DNA of 64,000 nt. Source: Variovorax sp. RA8. Its GTDB lineage: Bacteria; Pseudomonadota; Gammaproteobacteria; Burkholderiales; Burkholderiaceae_C. The notes beneath the pieces are model-generated. The model worked only from the letters and a program-made list of their open reading frames with translations, ran no database searches and was not told the DNA's origin. Below are positions 1 through 9,405 of this stretch, in pieces (position 1 is the first letter of the stretch; every line of letters begins with the position of its first letter). Both the position numbers and the translations under genes were made by a program. The DNA lies in NCBI RefSeq assembly GCF_901827175.1, contig NZ_LR594664.1, positions 310,001-374,000 of the forward strand, written 5' to 3'.

Positions 1-1304
1 GGGCTGGAGATCGAAACCTGCCAGATCATTCCCAGACTTGGTGCCACCACTTCAACTGGCAGCTTTCTGGATCCTTTGAGATATAAAGCTTGCAGCTTGG
101 CAAGGTACTCGATGGCAGGATGCTCGCCGGTGGCCTGCCAGGGCAGCTTTGCAATGGCGACGAGCAACGACCGCACGGGGCGAATTCCATCAATCAATCC
201 CTCGCGGACCAGGGAGGCCCTGCTCGGTGGTTTGCGTTTCTGGGTTTCGGTGATCAAGGCTTCAAGACGGGCACGCAACTCAGCATCTGGCACCGCACCT
301 TGCGCGCTCAAGGCAACAAGTTCGCCGAGCAGCGTTTTGTACATTGCGGCCCAATTGACGGTAGCGGGGACATCGGCGGCAGCCTGACGCCACAGATCGG
401 CGATCCGGCGCTGCACCATAAGGATCAACTGGTCTGTGGTGGTGAACAGGCAATACCGAAGAAAGCATGCGACCTCCACGGTGCGCGCTGGCTCTTTGAT
501 CTTGGCTCCGGCTGAGGGCGGCCTGGAGACAAGTCGGCGCGCGTAGCGGCGCAAGATGAGATCGGGGATGTCTGCCAGGTGCTTATGAACGTCCAGCGTG
601 TAAAGCAGGTCGATGCGCTCCAGTACCTCGCTGATTTGGCGGGTTGAGTGTTTCGCCGGTGCAGCCCATAGCCAACTCTGCTGGGTTTGTCCATCTGGGC
701 GCAGCTCTGAAACTGAGGCTCGCCAGCGATCAAGTGTTGCTGGATCAACGCTGGCGGCGATGGCGGTGCCTGTTTCAACTTCAAGCTGGGCAAGTGCCGC
801 CGCAATCAGTGTCCGAATTGCCCGCTCGTGCACGATCACCAGCTTGTTCTTGTACAGCCATTGACGCGCCCGCACGAGTAGCTGATCGCGGTCGGCGCAG
901 CGCGCCACTTCGTCGCGCAGTTCACGTACCAGTGAGCGGCGCTGGTGCTCGCTCATCCACTGGAATCCAAGGACCGTGCAGGCTACTTGTTGGTGATCGA
1001 ATAGCGTGCGCCCGCGTTCATACATGGCTCTCAGCGAGGCGACTTCTGGTGCTGCAATGCCAAGCTCGTTGCCAAGGTGGCGCCACAAGGCTACTGGAAT
1101 TACCCGAAAGGCACCGAGCAAACGCCCACTCATGCGCAGGAAACCAATATGGAGCGCCAGACCAAGCTTGTGGGAATCACCTCGGCGTGCATTGATTGCG
1201 TCGCGCTCGGCACCATCGAAGGTGAAAAATGCCTTCATCTCGAAGTCGCTGATATCGCGGGGGAGCCCACGCATCCCCAAAAACGTTGTGTGCCAACCCT
1301 GCAT
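1..1304 (-). CDS. tnpA: Tn3-family transposase TnpA, N-terminal part (IS1071 type), truncated by window edge
   Basis: An uninterrupted minus-strand reading frame starts at ATG 1304 with MQGWHTTFLGMRGLPRD and runs off the left edge. About 434 of the roughly 970 residues usual for Tn3 transposases are present. Recognisable family segments are RLLGAFRVIPVALWRHLG near residue 60 and LRRYARRLVSRPP near residue 255. The DDE catalytic part would lie outside the window. The protein binds the terminal repeats and carries out replicative transposition. No resolvase is visible, as in IS1071. The frame shows no stop or frameshift, so this half appears intact. Confidence 0.88.
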   Translation of the reverse strand, partial: MQGWHTTFLGMRGLPRDISDFEMKAFFTFDGAERDAINARRGDSHKLGLALHIGFLRMSGRLLGAFRVIPVALWRHLGNELGIAAPEVASLRAMYERGRTLFDHQQVACTVLGFQWMSEHQRRSLVRELRDEVARCADRDQLLVRARQWLYKNKLVIVHERAIRTLIAAALAQLEVETGTAIAASVDPATLDRWRASVSELRPDGQTQQSWLWAAPAKHSTRQISEVLERIDLLYTLDVHKHLADIPDLILRRYARRLVSRPPSAGAKIKEPARTVEVACFLRYCLFTTTDQLILMVQRRIADLWRQAAADVPATVNWAAMYKTLLGELVALSAQGAVPDAELRARLEALITETQKRKPPSRASLVREGLIDGIRPVRSLLVAIAKLPWQATGEHPAIEYLAKLQALYLKGSRKLPVEVVAPSLGMIWQVSISS

Positions 1305-1339
1305 CGTGAACCTCAAAAGTGGGAGGCCACCATACCCGT

Positions 1340-1449
1340 TTACAAAGCGAACAGGAAAGTCAATGAAATCAACGGTCTACCCAGACCACCCCCGCGCCAG
1401 TGCTAGCTTTGCGTACCGTCACTTATTGCACTGAAAACGAGGAGACCCC
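1340..1449. repeat. Terminal inverted repeat of the IS1071-like element
   Basis: The outer end at 1449 is clear (GAGACCCC on the plus strand). The inner limit is set from the 110-bp repeat length known for IS1071, because the partner repeat lies outside the window and cannot be aligned. The transposase start codon lies about 35 bases inside it. Confidence 0.6.
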
Positions 1450-1530
1450 TTGGAAGATCACGAGTGTGCGCAGATCGTTCTCGGGCAGATCCCGGTCATC
1501 AGTGAGGTAGACGGCAGCTTCGGTTGTCAT
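1450..1530 (-). pseudogene. 5' fragment of a gene interrupted by the IS1071-like insertion
   Basis: An ATG at 1530 overlaps the stop codon of the upstream SLOG gene as ATGA. It opens a frame of 27 native codons (MTTEAAVYLTDDRDLPEN...) before entering the terminal repeat at 1449; the fused frame stops in the repeat at 1423. The ATGA overlap continues the coupling seen in the rest of this operon, so this was probably the next gene of the gyrase operon. The remainder should lie on the far side of the insertion element, outside the window. Function unknown. Confidence 0.6.
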
Positions 1531-2174
1531 CGGGTCGGGAACCTCAAGATGTTCCGCGGCGGCTCCGCTTCCTCGCCGTCGTCGCCCTCCTCGTGCGCAG
1601 GCGCGCCAGCATTGGCACCGGCCAGGCGTTGCGCGCGGAGCTTTGCCAGGAATGCAAAGAGCGCATCCTCGGCGCCCTCGCGCGCCAGGTTGAAGACTGG
1701 CACCCCGCGTTGCGCGGCGAGTCGGATCGCCGTTCCCGTGCCGCCAGTCTTCGAGTTCACGTCCGCCTCGGTCTGCGCGCCGTCGGCTGTCCAGCATAGG
1801 GCGAACGCAGACGGGTCCTCGAGGCCGTGGCCCAGGACCTGATGGGCGTTGCGCGCATGCAGTGCCCGCGGCCCGCGAGTCAGCATGGGCCACCTGGGGT
1901 GGATTCGGGCCGCGATCTCGAAAGCGCCGGGCGCGGGGAGGAACGTCCGCTGCGCCGGATTTGGCCACCGGTTCTGAAATCCGGGCCAGGGCAACCAGAT
2001 CGACTTTGCGCCGCAGGCGAGCTCGCATCCCTCCTCGCAGGCCGTGTCAGCGCCATCTGCGCCACCCGAGCGCAGCTCGTAGCCCTCGCGCGCCAGGATG
2101 TCTGCGAGATCGCGCAGGCGTTGCATCTGGTCGGTAGGCGTCGAGCGCGAGCCCACGCCGGTGTAGGCGGGCAT
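1527..2174 (-). CDS. SLOG/YpsA-like nucleotide-binding protein
   Basis: This 215-residue protein starts MPAYTGVGSRSTP, has an SGGADGADTACEEG segment near residue 40, and has a GTGTAIRLA segment further on. These are the glycine-rich hallmarks of SLOG-superfamily Rossmann domains (DprA, LOG, YspA/cpYpsA-related), which bind nucleotides or nucleotide-derived ligands. The start at 2174 is preferred because AAGGG lies six bases upstream; an ATG at 2180 overlaps the stop of the 18-codon frame but abuts that ribosome site. The tail is acidic and probably disordered. It sits directly after gyrA in the same operon. Phage and plasmid SLOG proteins are often uncharacterised; a role in NAD-type signalling or DNA metabolism would be speculation. 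Confidence 0.75.
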   Translation of the reverse strand: MPAYTGVGSRSTPTDQMQRLRDLADILAREGYELRSGGADGADTACEEGCELACGAKSIWLPWPGFQNRWPNPAQRTFLPAPGAFEIAARIHPRWPMLTRGPRALHARNAHQVLGHGLEDPSAFALCWTADGAQTEADVNSKTGGTGTAIRLAAQRGVPVFNLAREGAEDALFAFLAKLRAQRLAGANAGAPAHEEGDDGEEAEPPRNILRFPTR

Positions 2175-2176
2175 GC

Positions 2177-2233
2177 TCATCCCTTGGCGTAGTAGAGGGA
2201 CGTGCCACATTGCGCACAGACATGGGGGTTCAT
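2177..2233 (-). CDS. 18-residue CxxC mini-protein or coupling ORF
   Basis: A short frame, MNPHVCAQCGTSLYYAKG, starts in an ATGA overlap with the gyrA stop and ends in an ATGA overlap with an in-frame ATG at 2180 of the SLOG gene. It carries one CxxC knuckle. It could be a real micropeptide, the remnant of a zinc-ribbon protein, or simply a device that carries terminating ribosomes to the SLOG start. Its position and exact overlaps are the only support. Confidence 0.4.
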   Translation of the reverse strand: MNPHVCAQCGTSLYYAKG

Positions 2234-4701
2234 GCAGCCTCCGTCGTCTGTGCGAAATCGCCTTCCGCATCGGCACTCGCGTCGCGCACCGAGGTCGTCG
2301 CGCTCACCAGGCGCTGGCCTGCGTCCAAGTTCATCAGGATCACGCCCGAGGCGGCGCGGCCAGTCACGCGGATCTCTTTCACAGCCACTCGGTTGCTGAC
2401 GCCATTCGACGACAGCATGATCAGGTCCTGCTCCTCGGTGACGGCCATCGCGGTCACCAGCTTGCCGGTCTTGCCATTCGCCTTGAAGGCAATGACGCCG
2501 GCGCCGGCCCGGCCCTGGGTGGGAAACTCGTCCACCGGGGTGCGCTTTCCCACGCCATGCTCGCCGACGCACAGCAGATGCAGGTCCTTCGAGCCATTCG
2601 CAGGGATGATGGCTGCGCCAACGATCGATTCGCCGGCGTCGAGCTTGATGCCGCGCACCCCGCCGGCGGTGCGGCCCATGACGCGGACGTCGGAGGCCTC
2701 GAACCGGATCGCCTTCCCGGAGTCCGCGACCAGCATCACTTCGTCCTGGTCCTTGACCGCGAAGGCGCCGACAAGCACGTCGCCCTCGTCCAGGCCAACA
2801 CCCCGGACGCCGCCGCGGCGGGTGGCGCCGTCGTACTCCTCGATGGACGTGCGCTTGACCTGGCCGTTTCGCGTCACGGTCAGCACGGTGGTCTCCGGGT
2901 CCTTCTCCGGCAGCGCCAGGACAGCGCTGATCTCTTCGTCCAGGCCCTCGATCACGTTGCGGATATGGCGGCCCTTGGTGGTCAGCGTGCCCTCGGGAAT
3001 CCGGTAGGCCTTGATGCCGTAGACCTGGCCGCTCTTGGCAAACACCATCAGCGAGTCGTGGCTGTGGCTCTGGCGCATGAAGCTGATGCTGTCGTCGTCG
3101 CCCAGGGCCATGGCCGTCTTGCCGCGCGTGCCGCGGTTCTGGCTGCGCAGCGCGTTCGCCGGCAGCCGCGTCACGTAGCCGCCTTGCGTCATGGTGATCA
3201 GCACGTCCTCGCGGGGGATCAGGTCCTCGCGAGTGATGTCCGAGATGCCCACGCCGATCTCGGTGCGGCGGTCTGCGCCGTAGCGGTTCGAGATGTCCGT
3301 CAGCTCCTCGCGGATCACGTTGCGGATGCGCTCGGGGCTCTCGATGGTATCGGTGAGGCCGGCGATCTTGGCCACGACTTCGGCATGCTCGGCGCGGATG
3401 CCTTCCAGTTCCATGCCGGTGAGCTTCTGCAGGCGCATGTCCAGAATGGCCTGGGCCTGCAGCTCGTCGACGGACAGCAGCGCCATGAGGCCGGTCTTGG
3501 CCGCTGCCGGCCCCTCGGCGGCGCGGATCAGGGCGATGACTTGGTCGAGCATGCCCAGTGCGGCCATGTAGCCTTCCAGGATGTGGAGTCGGGCCAGTGC
3601 CTGCTTGCGCTCGTAGACGTGGCGCGCGAGCACCACCTCCTCTCGGAAGGCGATCCAGCGCAGGATGATGTCCTTCAGGCCGAGCAGCTTCGGTCGGCCG
3701 CCGTCGAGGACCACGCAGTTGTACGACATGGCGACCTCGAGGTCGGTCTTCGAGGCCAGGTCCGCGAACACGGCTTCGGTCGATTCGTCCTTGCGCAGGG
3801 CGATCCAGATGCGGGTTCCATCCTTGTTCGACTCGTCGCGCATGTCGACGATCCCCTCGACCTTCTTCTCGCGCACCAGGTCGGCGATCTTTCCGACCAG
3901 AACGGCCTTGTTCACCTGGTAGGGCAGCTCGTCGATGATGATGGCCTTGGTGCCGCGGCCTCGGTCCTCTTCGTGCCAGCGGGAGCGGATCTTGATGCGG
4001 CCCGAGCCGGTCTCGACCGCCTGGGCGAAGCCGTCCAGCCCGTGCACGATTGCCGCGGTCGGAAAGTCCGGGGCTTGCAGGACAGCGACCACCTCGGCAG
4101 TGGATGCCTCCGGGCGATCCAGGAGCATCAGCGTGGTGGCGCAGACGGCGCGCAGGCTGTGCGGCGGGATGCGAGAAGCCATGCCCACCGCGATCCCTTC
4201 GACCCCGTTCACCAGCAGGTTCGGATAGGGCGTCGTCAGAACCGTGGGCTCTTTCTCGGTGCCGTCGTAGTTCGGCGCCCACTCGATCGTTTCCTTGTGC
4301 AGGTCGTCGAAGAACTCGCCGGTGAGGCGGGTCAGGCGCATCTCTGTGTACCGCATCGCCGCCGGATAGTCCCCGTCCACCGAGCCGAAGTTCCCCTGCC
4401 CGTCGATCAGCATCTGCGACATCGAGAACGGCTGGGCCATGCGGACGGCTGCGAAGTAGACGGAGGCGTCTCCATGGGGGTGGTACTTACCGATCACGTC
4501 GCCGACAGTGCGGGCCGACTTGCGGTAGGCCTTGTTGTGGGTGTTGCCGGCGTCGTGCATGGCGAACAGAATTCGGCGATGCACCGGCTTCAGGCCGTCG
4601 CGAACGTCGGGCAACGCACGGTCCGTGATGACGCTCATGGCGTAGTCGATGAAGCTCTGCTCCATCAAGGGTTGGACGAGCAGGGGCTGAACTTGGGACA
4701 T
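2230..4701 (-). CDS. gyrA: DNA gyrase subunit A, plasmid-borne
   Basis: This 823-residue protein is a type IIA topoisomerase subunit that breaks and rejoins DNA, working with the GyrB encoded just upstream. The breakage domain is intact, with catalytic Tyr118 in AAMRYTEMRLT and DGQGNFGSVDGD just before it. The C-terminal pinwheel repeats and the VRVMGRTAGGVRGI segment favour GyrA over ParC. Two features are odd. The quinolone-determining segment reads HGDASVYF where E. coli has HGDSAVYD, so Ser83 is Ala and Asp87 is Phe. The GyrA box is QNRGTRG rather than QRRGGKG. ATG 4701 is chosen because family homology starts there; a TTG at 4767 overlapping the gyrB stop would add 22 unlike residues. 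Confidence 0.9.
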   Translation of the reverse strand: MSQVQPLLVQPLMEQSFIDYAMSVITDRALPDVRDGLKPVHRRILFAMHDAGNTHNKAYRKSARTVGDVIGKYHPHGDASVYFAAVRMAQPFSMSQMLIDGQGNFGSVDGDYPAAMRYTEMRLTRLTGEFFDDLHKETIEWAPNYDGTEKEPTVLTTPYPNLLVNGVEGIAVGMASRIPPHSLRAVCATTLMLLDRPEASTAEVVAVLQAPDFPTAAIVHGLDGFAQAVETGSGRIKIRSRWHEEDRGRGTKAIIIDELPYQVNKAVLVGKIADLVREKKVEGIVDMRDESNKDGTRIWIALRKDESTEAVFADLASKTDLEVAMSYNCVVLDGGRPKLLGLKDIILRWIAFREEVVLARHVYERKQALARLHILEGYMAALGMLDQVIALIRAAEGPAAAKTGLMALLSVDELQAQAILDMRLQKLTGMELEGIRAEHAEVVAKIAGLTDTIESPERIRNVIREELTDISNRYGADRRTEIGVGISDITREDLIPREDVLITMTQGGYVTRLPANALRSQNRGTRGKTAMALGDDDSISFMRQSHSHDSLMVFAKSGQVYGIKAYRIPEGTLTTKGRHIRNVIEGLDEEISAVLALPEKDPETTVLTVTRNGQVKRTSIEEYDGATRRGGVRGVGLDEGDVLVGAFAVKDQDEVMLVADSGKAIRFEASDVRVMGRTAGGVRGIKLDAGESIVGAAIIPANGSKDLHLLCVGEHGVGKRTPVDEFPTQGRAGAGVIAFKANGKTGKLVTAMAVTEEQDLIMLSSNGVSNRVAVKEIRVTGRAASGVILMNLDAGQRLVSATTSVRDASADAEGDFAQTTEAA

Positions 4702-4763
4702 GGGAGAAACGCTTTTCCGTGAATGGGTTGGGGTTGGGAGAGGCCTCACCGCCTCTCCCGGGC

Positions 4764-6749
<1,986 letters not shown>

Positions 6750-6780
6750 CTAAACCTTTCGTTGGTGGGCGACAGCATTG

Positions 6781-6822
6781 AACATAGCGGTGCCAAATGC
6801 TATGTTACGGTTCACAACATAG
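6781..6822. promoter_or_regulatory. Candidate operator: three copies of a 7-bp inverted element before gyrB
   Basis: AACATAG occurs at 6781-6787 and 6816-6822, and its exact complement CTATGTT at 6800-6806. They form two overlapping inverted repeats in the region between the divergent gyrB and the gene at 6864. Their spacing of about 16-19 bases is consistent with binding by a dimeric repressor. No clear promoter hexamers could be fixed. Confidence 0.5.
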
Positions 6823-6863
6823 TACAGACGCGGTTTAAAATATCGCAAGGCAGATCGCGAAAA

Positions 6864-7532
6864 ATGTCGACAATGACGAAATCTCCAGCCGCAAATTGGC
6901 CGGTGGCCCCGAACGCAACGACGGACTCTCTATCCCGTGCGACCAGCTTCCTGCGCGCAATCGGTATTCCATGCGAAGAGGCCCCGGGTACGAGAGGCTT
7001 CCTGGAAGGTGTTCGGGTCAGGGACGGCGGCCTGCTCTATGACCCCGCCTGCCTGGTGTCGAACCTTCTGCACGAAGCTGGGCACGTGGCCACGGTTCCC
7101 GTCGCGTGGAGGCACCTGCTGAGCGACGACGTGGCGGTCGGTCATCGGGCCATGTTCGCGGACCTCGAGCGGATGGAACTGCTGGACCCTGACGGGCCAT
7201 TGGTGCGCGCTGCGCTCCAGTGCTCGGACCCGGAGGCAACCGCCTGGGCGTGGGCCGCTGGAAAGCATCTCGGGATCCCCGAGGATGAGATCATTCTGGA
7301 CAGCGAGTACGGAAACGATGGTGCCGGCATTCGACTGGCGCTGTCGTTGCGCAGCTATCCGGGCATCAACGGGCTTGCGCACGCCGGCTTCTGCGCAGTT
7401 CGCGACGGCGTTGCGCCGCTTCCGGTCTTTCCCGCCCTGGCGCACTGGACCCAGCCGGCCGAGGTGCCAGATGAGTGCCTGGACGCCCTCCGAGAGGAAG
7501 CGGATGGTCCGAGGGAATGGGTATGTGCCTGA
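6864..7532 (+). CDS. HExxH-motif protein, possible zinc metalloprotease-like
   Basis: A 222-residue protein with HEAGH at residues 70-74 inside a hydrophobic stretch (LVSNLLHEAGHVA), the usual zinc-binding and catalytic pattern of zincins. No third zinc ligand was assigned with confidence, and no signal peptide or membrane segment is seen. It is divergent from gyrB, sharing its upstream region with the AACATAG elements, and overlaps the start of the next gene, so the two are probably co-transcribed. I do not recognise a named family; similar HEAGH proteins are found as plasmid and phage hypothetical proteins. Confidence 0.6.
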   Translation: MSTMTKSPAANWPVAPNATTDSLSRATSFLRAIGIPCEEAPGTRGFLEGVRVRDGGLLYDPACLVSNLLHEAGHVATVPVAWRHLLSDDVAVGHRAMFADLERMELLDPDGPLVRAALQCSDPEATAWAWAAGKHLGIPEDEIILDSEYGNDGAGIRLALSLRSYPGINGLAHAGFCAVRDGVAPLPVFPALAHWTQPAEVPDECLDALREEADGPREWVCA

Positions 7533-8194
7533 TCCGAGCTGTCGGCATGGCCGCCGTCGCCCTCTCTGGCGCCATGTGCGCAATGCATGCGACGAGCGCC
7601 GAGGTGAGCCCTCCCACGAGCGAGGAAGCCCAGGCGGCCTACGCGCGCTTCGCCACGGCTTTCGTCGGCCGGCTGTACTCCACTGGGTCGGCGACGCTCG
7701 GCGGCGGCAAGGTCGCAGAGATCAACGAGTTCGCCCACCGCCAACCCTTGCGTGGTTGCGACGAGCGGCGCGAGCCCGACGCGGACCCATTCGCTCCGGC
7801 GGATGCCGCGCCGCCGCCGGTGGTCTTCAACTGCACCTGGGAGAACGGCGAGCGCATCAGCCTCACCCGAGTGGCCAATACCGGCGTTTGGACGGTGAGC
7901 AACGACGCCGCGGCTGCCGCCGGCGCCGGGATGATGCTGGTCGGGCCGCTGCGAGATGAGCCACAGGTGGTGGCGATCCCGACCGCGCCGATCAAGGCCC
8001 CGGCACCCGAGGCGCCCGCCGCACCGCCGGCGTCAGTGGCCACGACTGCCGCGCAGCCGGTATTTGTGGGGCCGAACATGCAGGCCATGCCGAGCCCGTT
8101 CGTGCCGCCGGCGCGCGCGGAACCGGTGCGCAGCGCCAGCAGCCCGGCGCCCGCTTCGTTGGGCCCGATGCCCGCGCCATTCAAGGCTAGGTAG
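7523..8194 (+). CDS. Exported protein, Pro/Ala-rich C-terminus
   Basis: About 223 residues. The start at 7523 is chosen because GAGGGA ends six bases before it; it gives MCLIRAVGMAAVALSGAMC followed by an AxA-type cleavage site near residue 24. The mature part has a short folded segment with two Cys (residues around 75 and 100), then a long Pro/Ala-rich tail that is probably disordered or wall-spanning. It overlaps the end of the HExxH gene by ten bases, so the two are probably co-expressed. Function unknown. Confidence 0.65.
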   Translation: MCLIRAVGMAAVALSGAMCAMHATSAEVSPPTSEEAQAAYARFATAFVGRLYSTGSATLGGGKVAEINEFAHRQPLRGCDERREPDADPFAPADAAPPPVVFNCTWENGERISLTRVANTGVWTVSNDAAAAAGAGMMLVGPLRDEPQVVAIPTAPIKAPAPEAPAAPPASVATTAAQPVFVGPNMQAMPSPFVPPARAEPVRSASSPAPASLGPMPAPFKAR

Positions 8195-8195
8195 G

Positions 8196-8216
8196 CCAGG
8201 CCCGAGTCAGGCCTGG
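8196..8216. terminator. Possible terminator hairpin
   Basis: CCAGGCC (8196-8202) and GGCCTGG (8210-8216) form a perfect 7-bp stem with a 7-base loop immediately after the stop at 8194. There is no T-run, so it may only be a stabilising 3' hairpin. Confidence 0.35.
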
Positions 8217-8338
8217 TGGCCGTCTCGACGATGCGCTGATCGTCGCCGCGGTGTGTCCGGGTGGACGATGAGTTCCACCACCCAGCCTACTGCGACAAGT
8301 ACGGCGAGGGCGCCGAGAGTGAAGATGGCTGATGTCAT
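8207..8338 (-). CDS. Small single-pass membrane protein (43 residues)
   Basis: A minus-strand frame starts at ATG 8338 (MTSAIFTLGALAVLVAVGWV), with one hydrophobic segment at residues 5-25 followed by an Arg/His-rich tail. Most codons end in G or C, as in neighbouring genes, which supports real coding. No good ribosome site is seen upstream. It is convergent with the exported-protein gene. Function unknown; its size and topology resemble small toxins and membrane regulators, but nothing in the sequence settles this. Confidence 0.45.
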   Translation of the reverse strand: MTSAIFTLGALAVLVAVGWVVELIVHPDTPRRRSAHRRDGHQA

Positions 8339-8391
8339 GGCGGGGGCGTACTTTGCCCCAAATTGAGATCCCTGTGGAGGCGCCCGGCGCG

Positions 8392-8418
8392 CACTTGCGA
8401 CGTCTCTCTTCGCAAGTG
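8392..8418. repeat. 9-bp perfect inverted repeat
   Basis: CACTTGCGA (8392-8400) and TCGCAAGTG (8410-8418) are exact complements separated by nine bases. They lie between the small membrane-protein gene and the toxin-antitoxin operon. This could be an operator or a hairpin in a leader; no T-run follows. Confidence 0.5.
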
Positions 8419-8550
8419 TTGCGCCGGATCAAAAAGGCGGAGCAGAACGCCGTATGCCGTCCGCGGCCGTCGGGTGCAACCAGACATTTTTCTCCGCGCC
8501 TTGAACGTGCCTTGTCCAGAGAGATCCGCAGCGGCGTTGCGGTTGGGCCT

Positions 8551-8579
8551 TTGGCTTGCTTGTCTTAATTTGCCAAAAT
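8551..8579 (+). promoter_or_regulatory. Candidate sigma-70 promoter for the RES toxin-antitoxin operon
   Basis: TTGGCT (8551-8556) and CAAAAT (8574-8579) are spaced by 17 bases. Transcription would begin near 8586, leaving about 30 bases of leader before ATG 8617 and excluding the earlier in-frame ATG at 8578. Confidence 0.35.
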
Positions 8580-8616
8580 GAGGCTAGACGCTCATACTTT
8601 GGGTCGAGGTTTCGCC

Positions 8617-9405
8617 ATGATTGATTTTCGCCACGATTTCCGGACCCCCGCTGAGGAGGTGAGCCGCAGGCTAGATGACATCAGCCAGTCGCTGAAGCGG
8701 TTCTCGGCTGGCCCCGGCCGGCTGACCAACCGCAAGCTGGCCATCGCCACCTTGCCCTCGGGTGCCGTCAGCGTCTTGATGACACACAGCGCGGAGGGCC
8801 ATCTGCTCAAAAAGGAACTGCGCAAGATCGACGAGACGCTCGCGGAAATACGTACCAGCGTCGTCGGCTTGCTCGGCAAAGGAGGCCTGAGCGCAGAGAT
8901 AGCCAACGTCTTGGTTGGCTACGTCGACCTCCAGATCACCACCGAGAAGGCGGTTGCAGAGGTCCTGGCGGACGCCGAACGCGTGTTCGCCGCCCACCGA
9001 GACTCGGCAGAGTCGCTCAGCGCCGTGGAACTTGGCCGCCTGCTGGGCGTGACTGACGAGACGGTGCGGAACCGCGAGCAGGCGGGTGAACTCTTCTCCA
9101 TCCTCCGCCCGGGCCGCAAGCGCGGGCGGGAGTATCCCGTTTTCCAGGCCTGGGAAGGGGTTGCCGGCGAGCCGCTCAAGCAGGTCCTCGAAGCGCTGGG
9201 CCGGCCGAGCGGCCCCGCTGCCTACGGCTTCTTGACCTCCCCGCAGGACACGCTCGCGGGCCTCACTCCATTGGAGGCCCTGGTGGGCGTGACTGGCCGC
9301 GAGGTCGCGCCGGAGGCGCAGGAGTTCCTCAGTTCTGATGCGGGCGATCGCCGGGCGGCGGTTCTGGAGTCCGCGCAAACCTACGCCTCCAGCCTGGCTG
9401 CATGA
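8617..9405 (+). CDS. Antitoxin of a RES-type toxin-antitoxin pair, enlarged form
   Basis: A 262-residue protein directly before a RES-domain toxin, overlapping it by ATGA. A helix-turn-helix-like segment (LSAVELGRLLGVTDETVRN) lies near residues 135-155. The C-terminus, with GLTPLEALVGV, resembles the toxin-binding MbcA/ParS/Xre tail. Usual antitoxins of this class are about 110-160 residues, so the first 130 or so are an extra helical domain with no family I recognise. It would neutralise the toxin and probably repress the operon. The start at 8617 has GAGGT eight bases upstream. Confidence 0.7.
   Translation: MIDFRHDFRTPAEEVSRRLDDISQSLKRFSAGPGRLTNRKLAIATLPSGAVSVLMTHSAEGHLLKKELRKIDETLAEIRTSVVGLLGKGGLSAEIANVLVGYVDLQITTEKAVAEVLADAERVFAAHRDSAESLSAVELGRLLGVTDETVRNREQAGELFSILRPGRKRGREYPVFQAWEGVAGEPLKQVLEALGRPSGPAAYGFLTSPQDTLAGLTPLEALVGVTGREVAPEAQEFLSSDAGDRRAAVLESAQTYASSLAA

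Larger units (their letters stand above)
1..1449 (-). mobile_element. IS1071-like Tn3-family element, one end (continues off the left edge)
   Basis: The right-hand boundary is sharp: the sequence read inward on the minus strand from 1449 starts GGGGTCTCCTCGTTTTCAGT, a Tn3-family terminal repeat of the type I recall for IS1071. Inside it lies a transposase reading inward and off the window. IS1071 is a 3.2-kb Tn3-type element with roughly 110-bp terminal repeats, common on catabolic plasmids of Comamonadaceae and often in pairs that move the DNA between them. Bases 1450-1454 (TTGGA) are the expected 5-bp target duplication. The other end is not visible. The family is certain; the IS1071 name rests on remembered similarity. 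Confidence 0.85.

Noticed and set aside
2173..4722. An 849-codon open frame on the plus strand across gyrA
   Set aside because: It is antisense to a clearly homologous gyrA, rich in His, Asp and Gly as expected for the complement of a GC-rich gene, and shows no domain.
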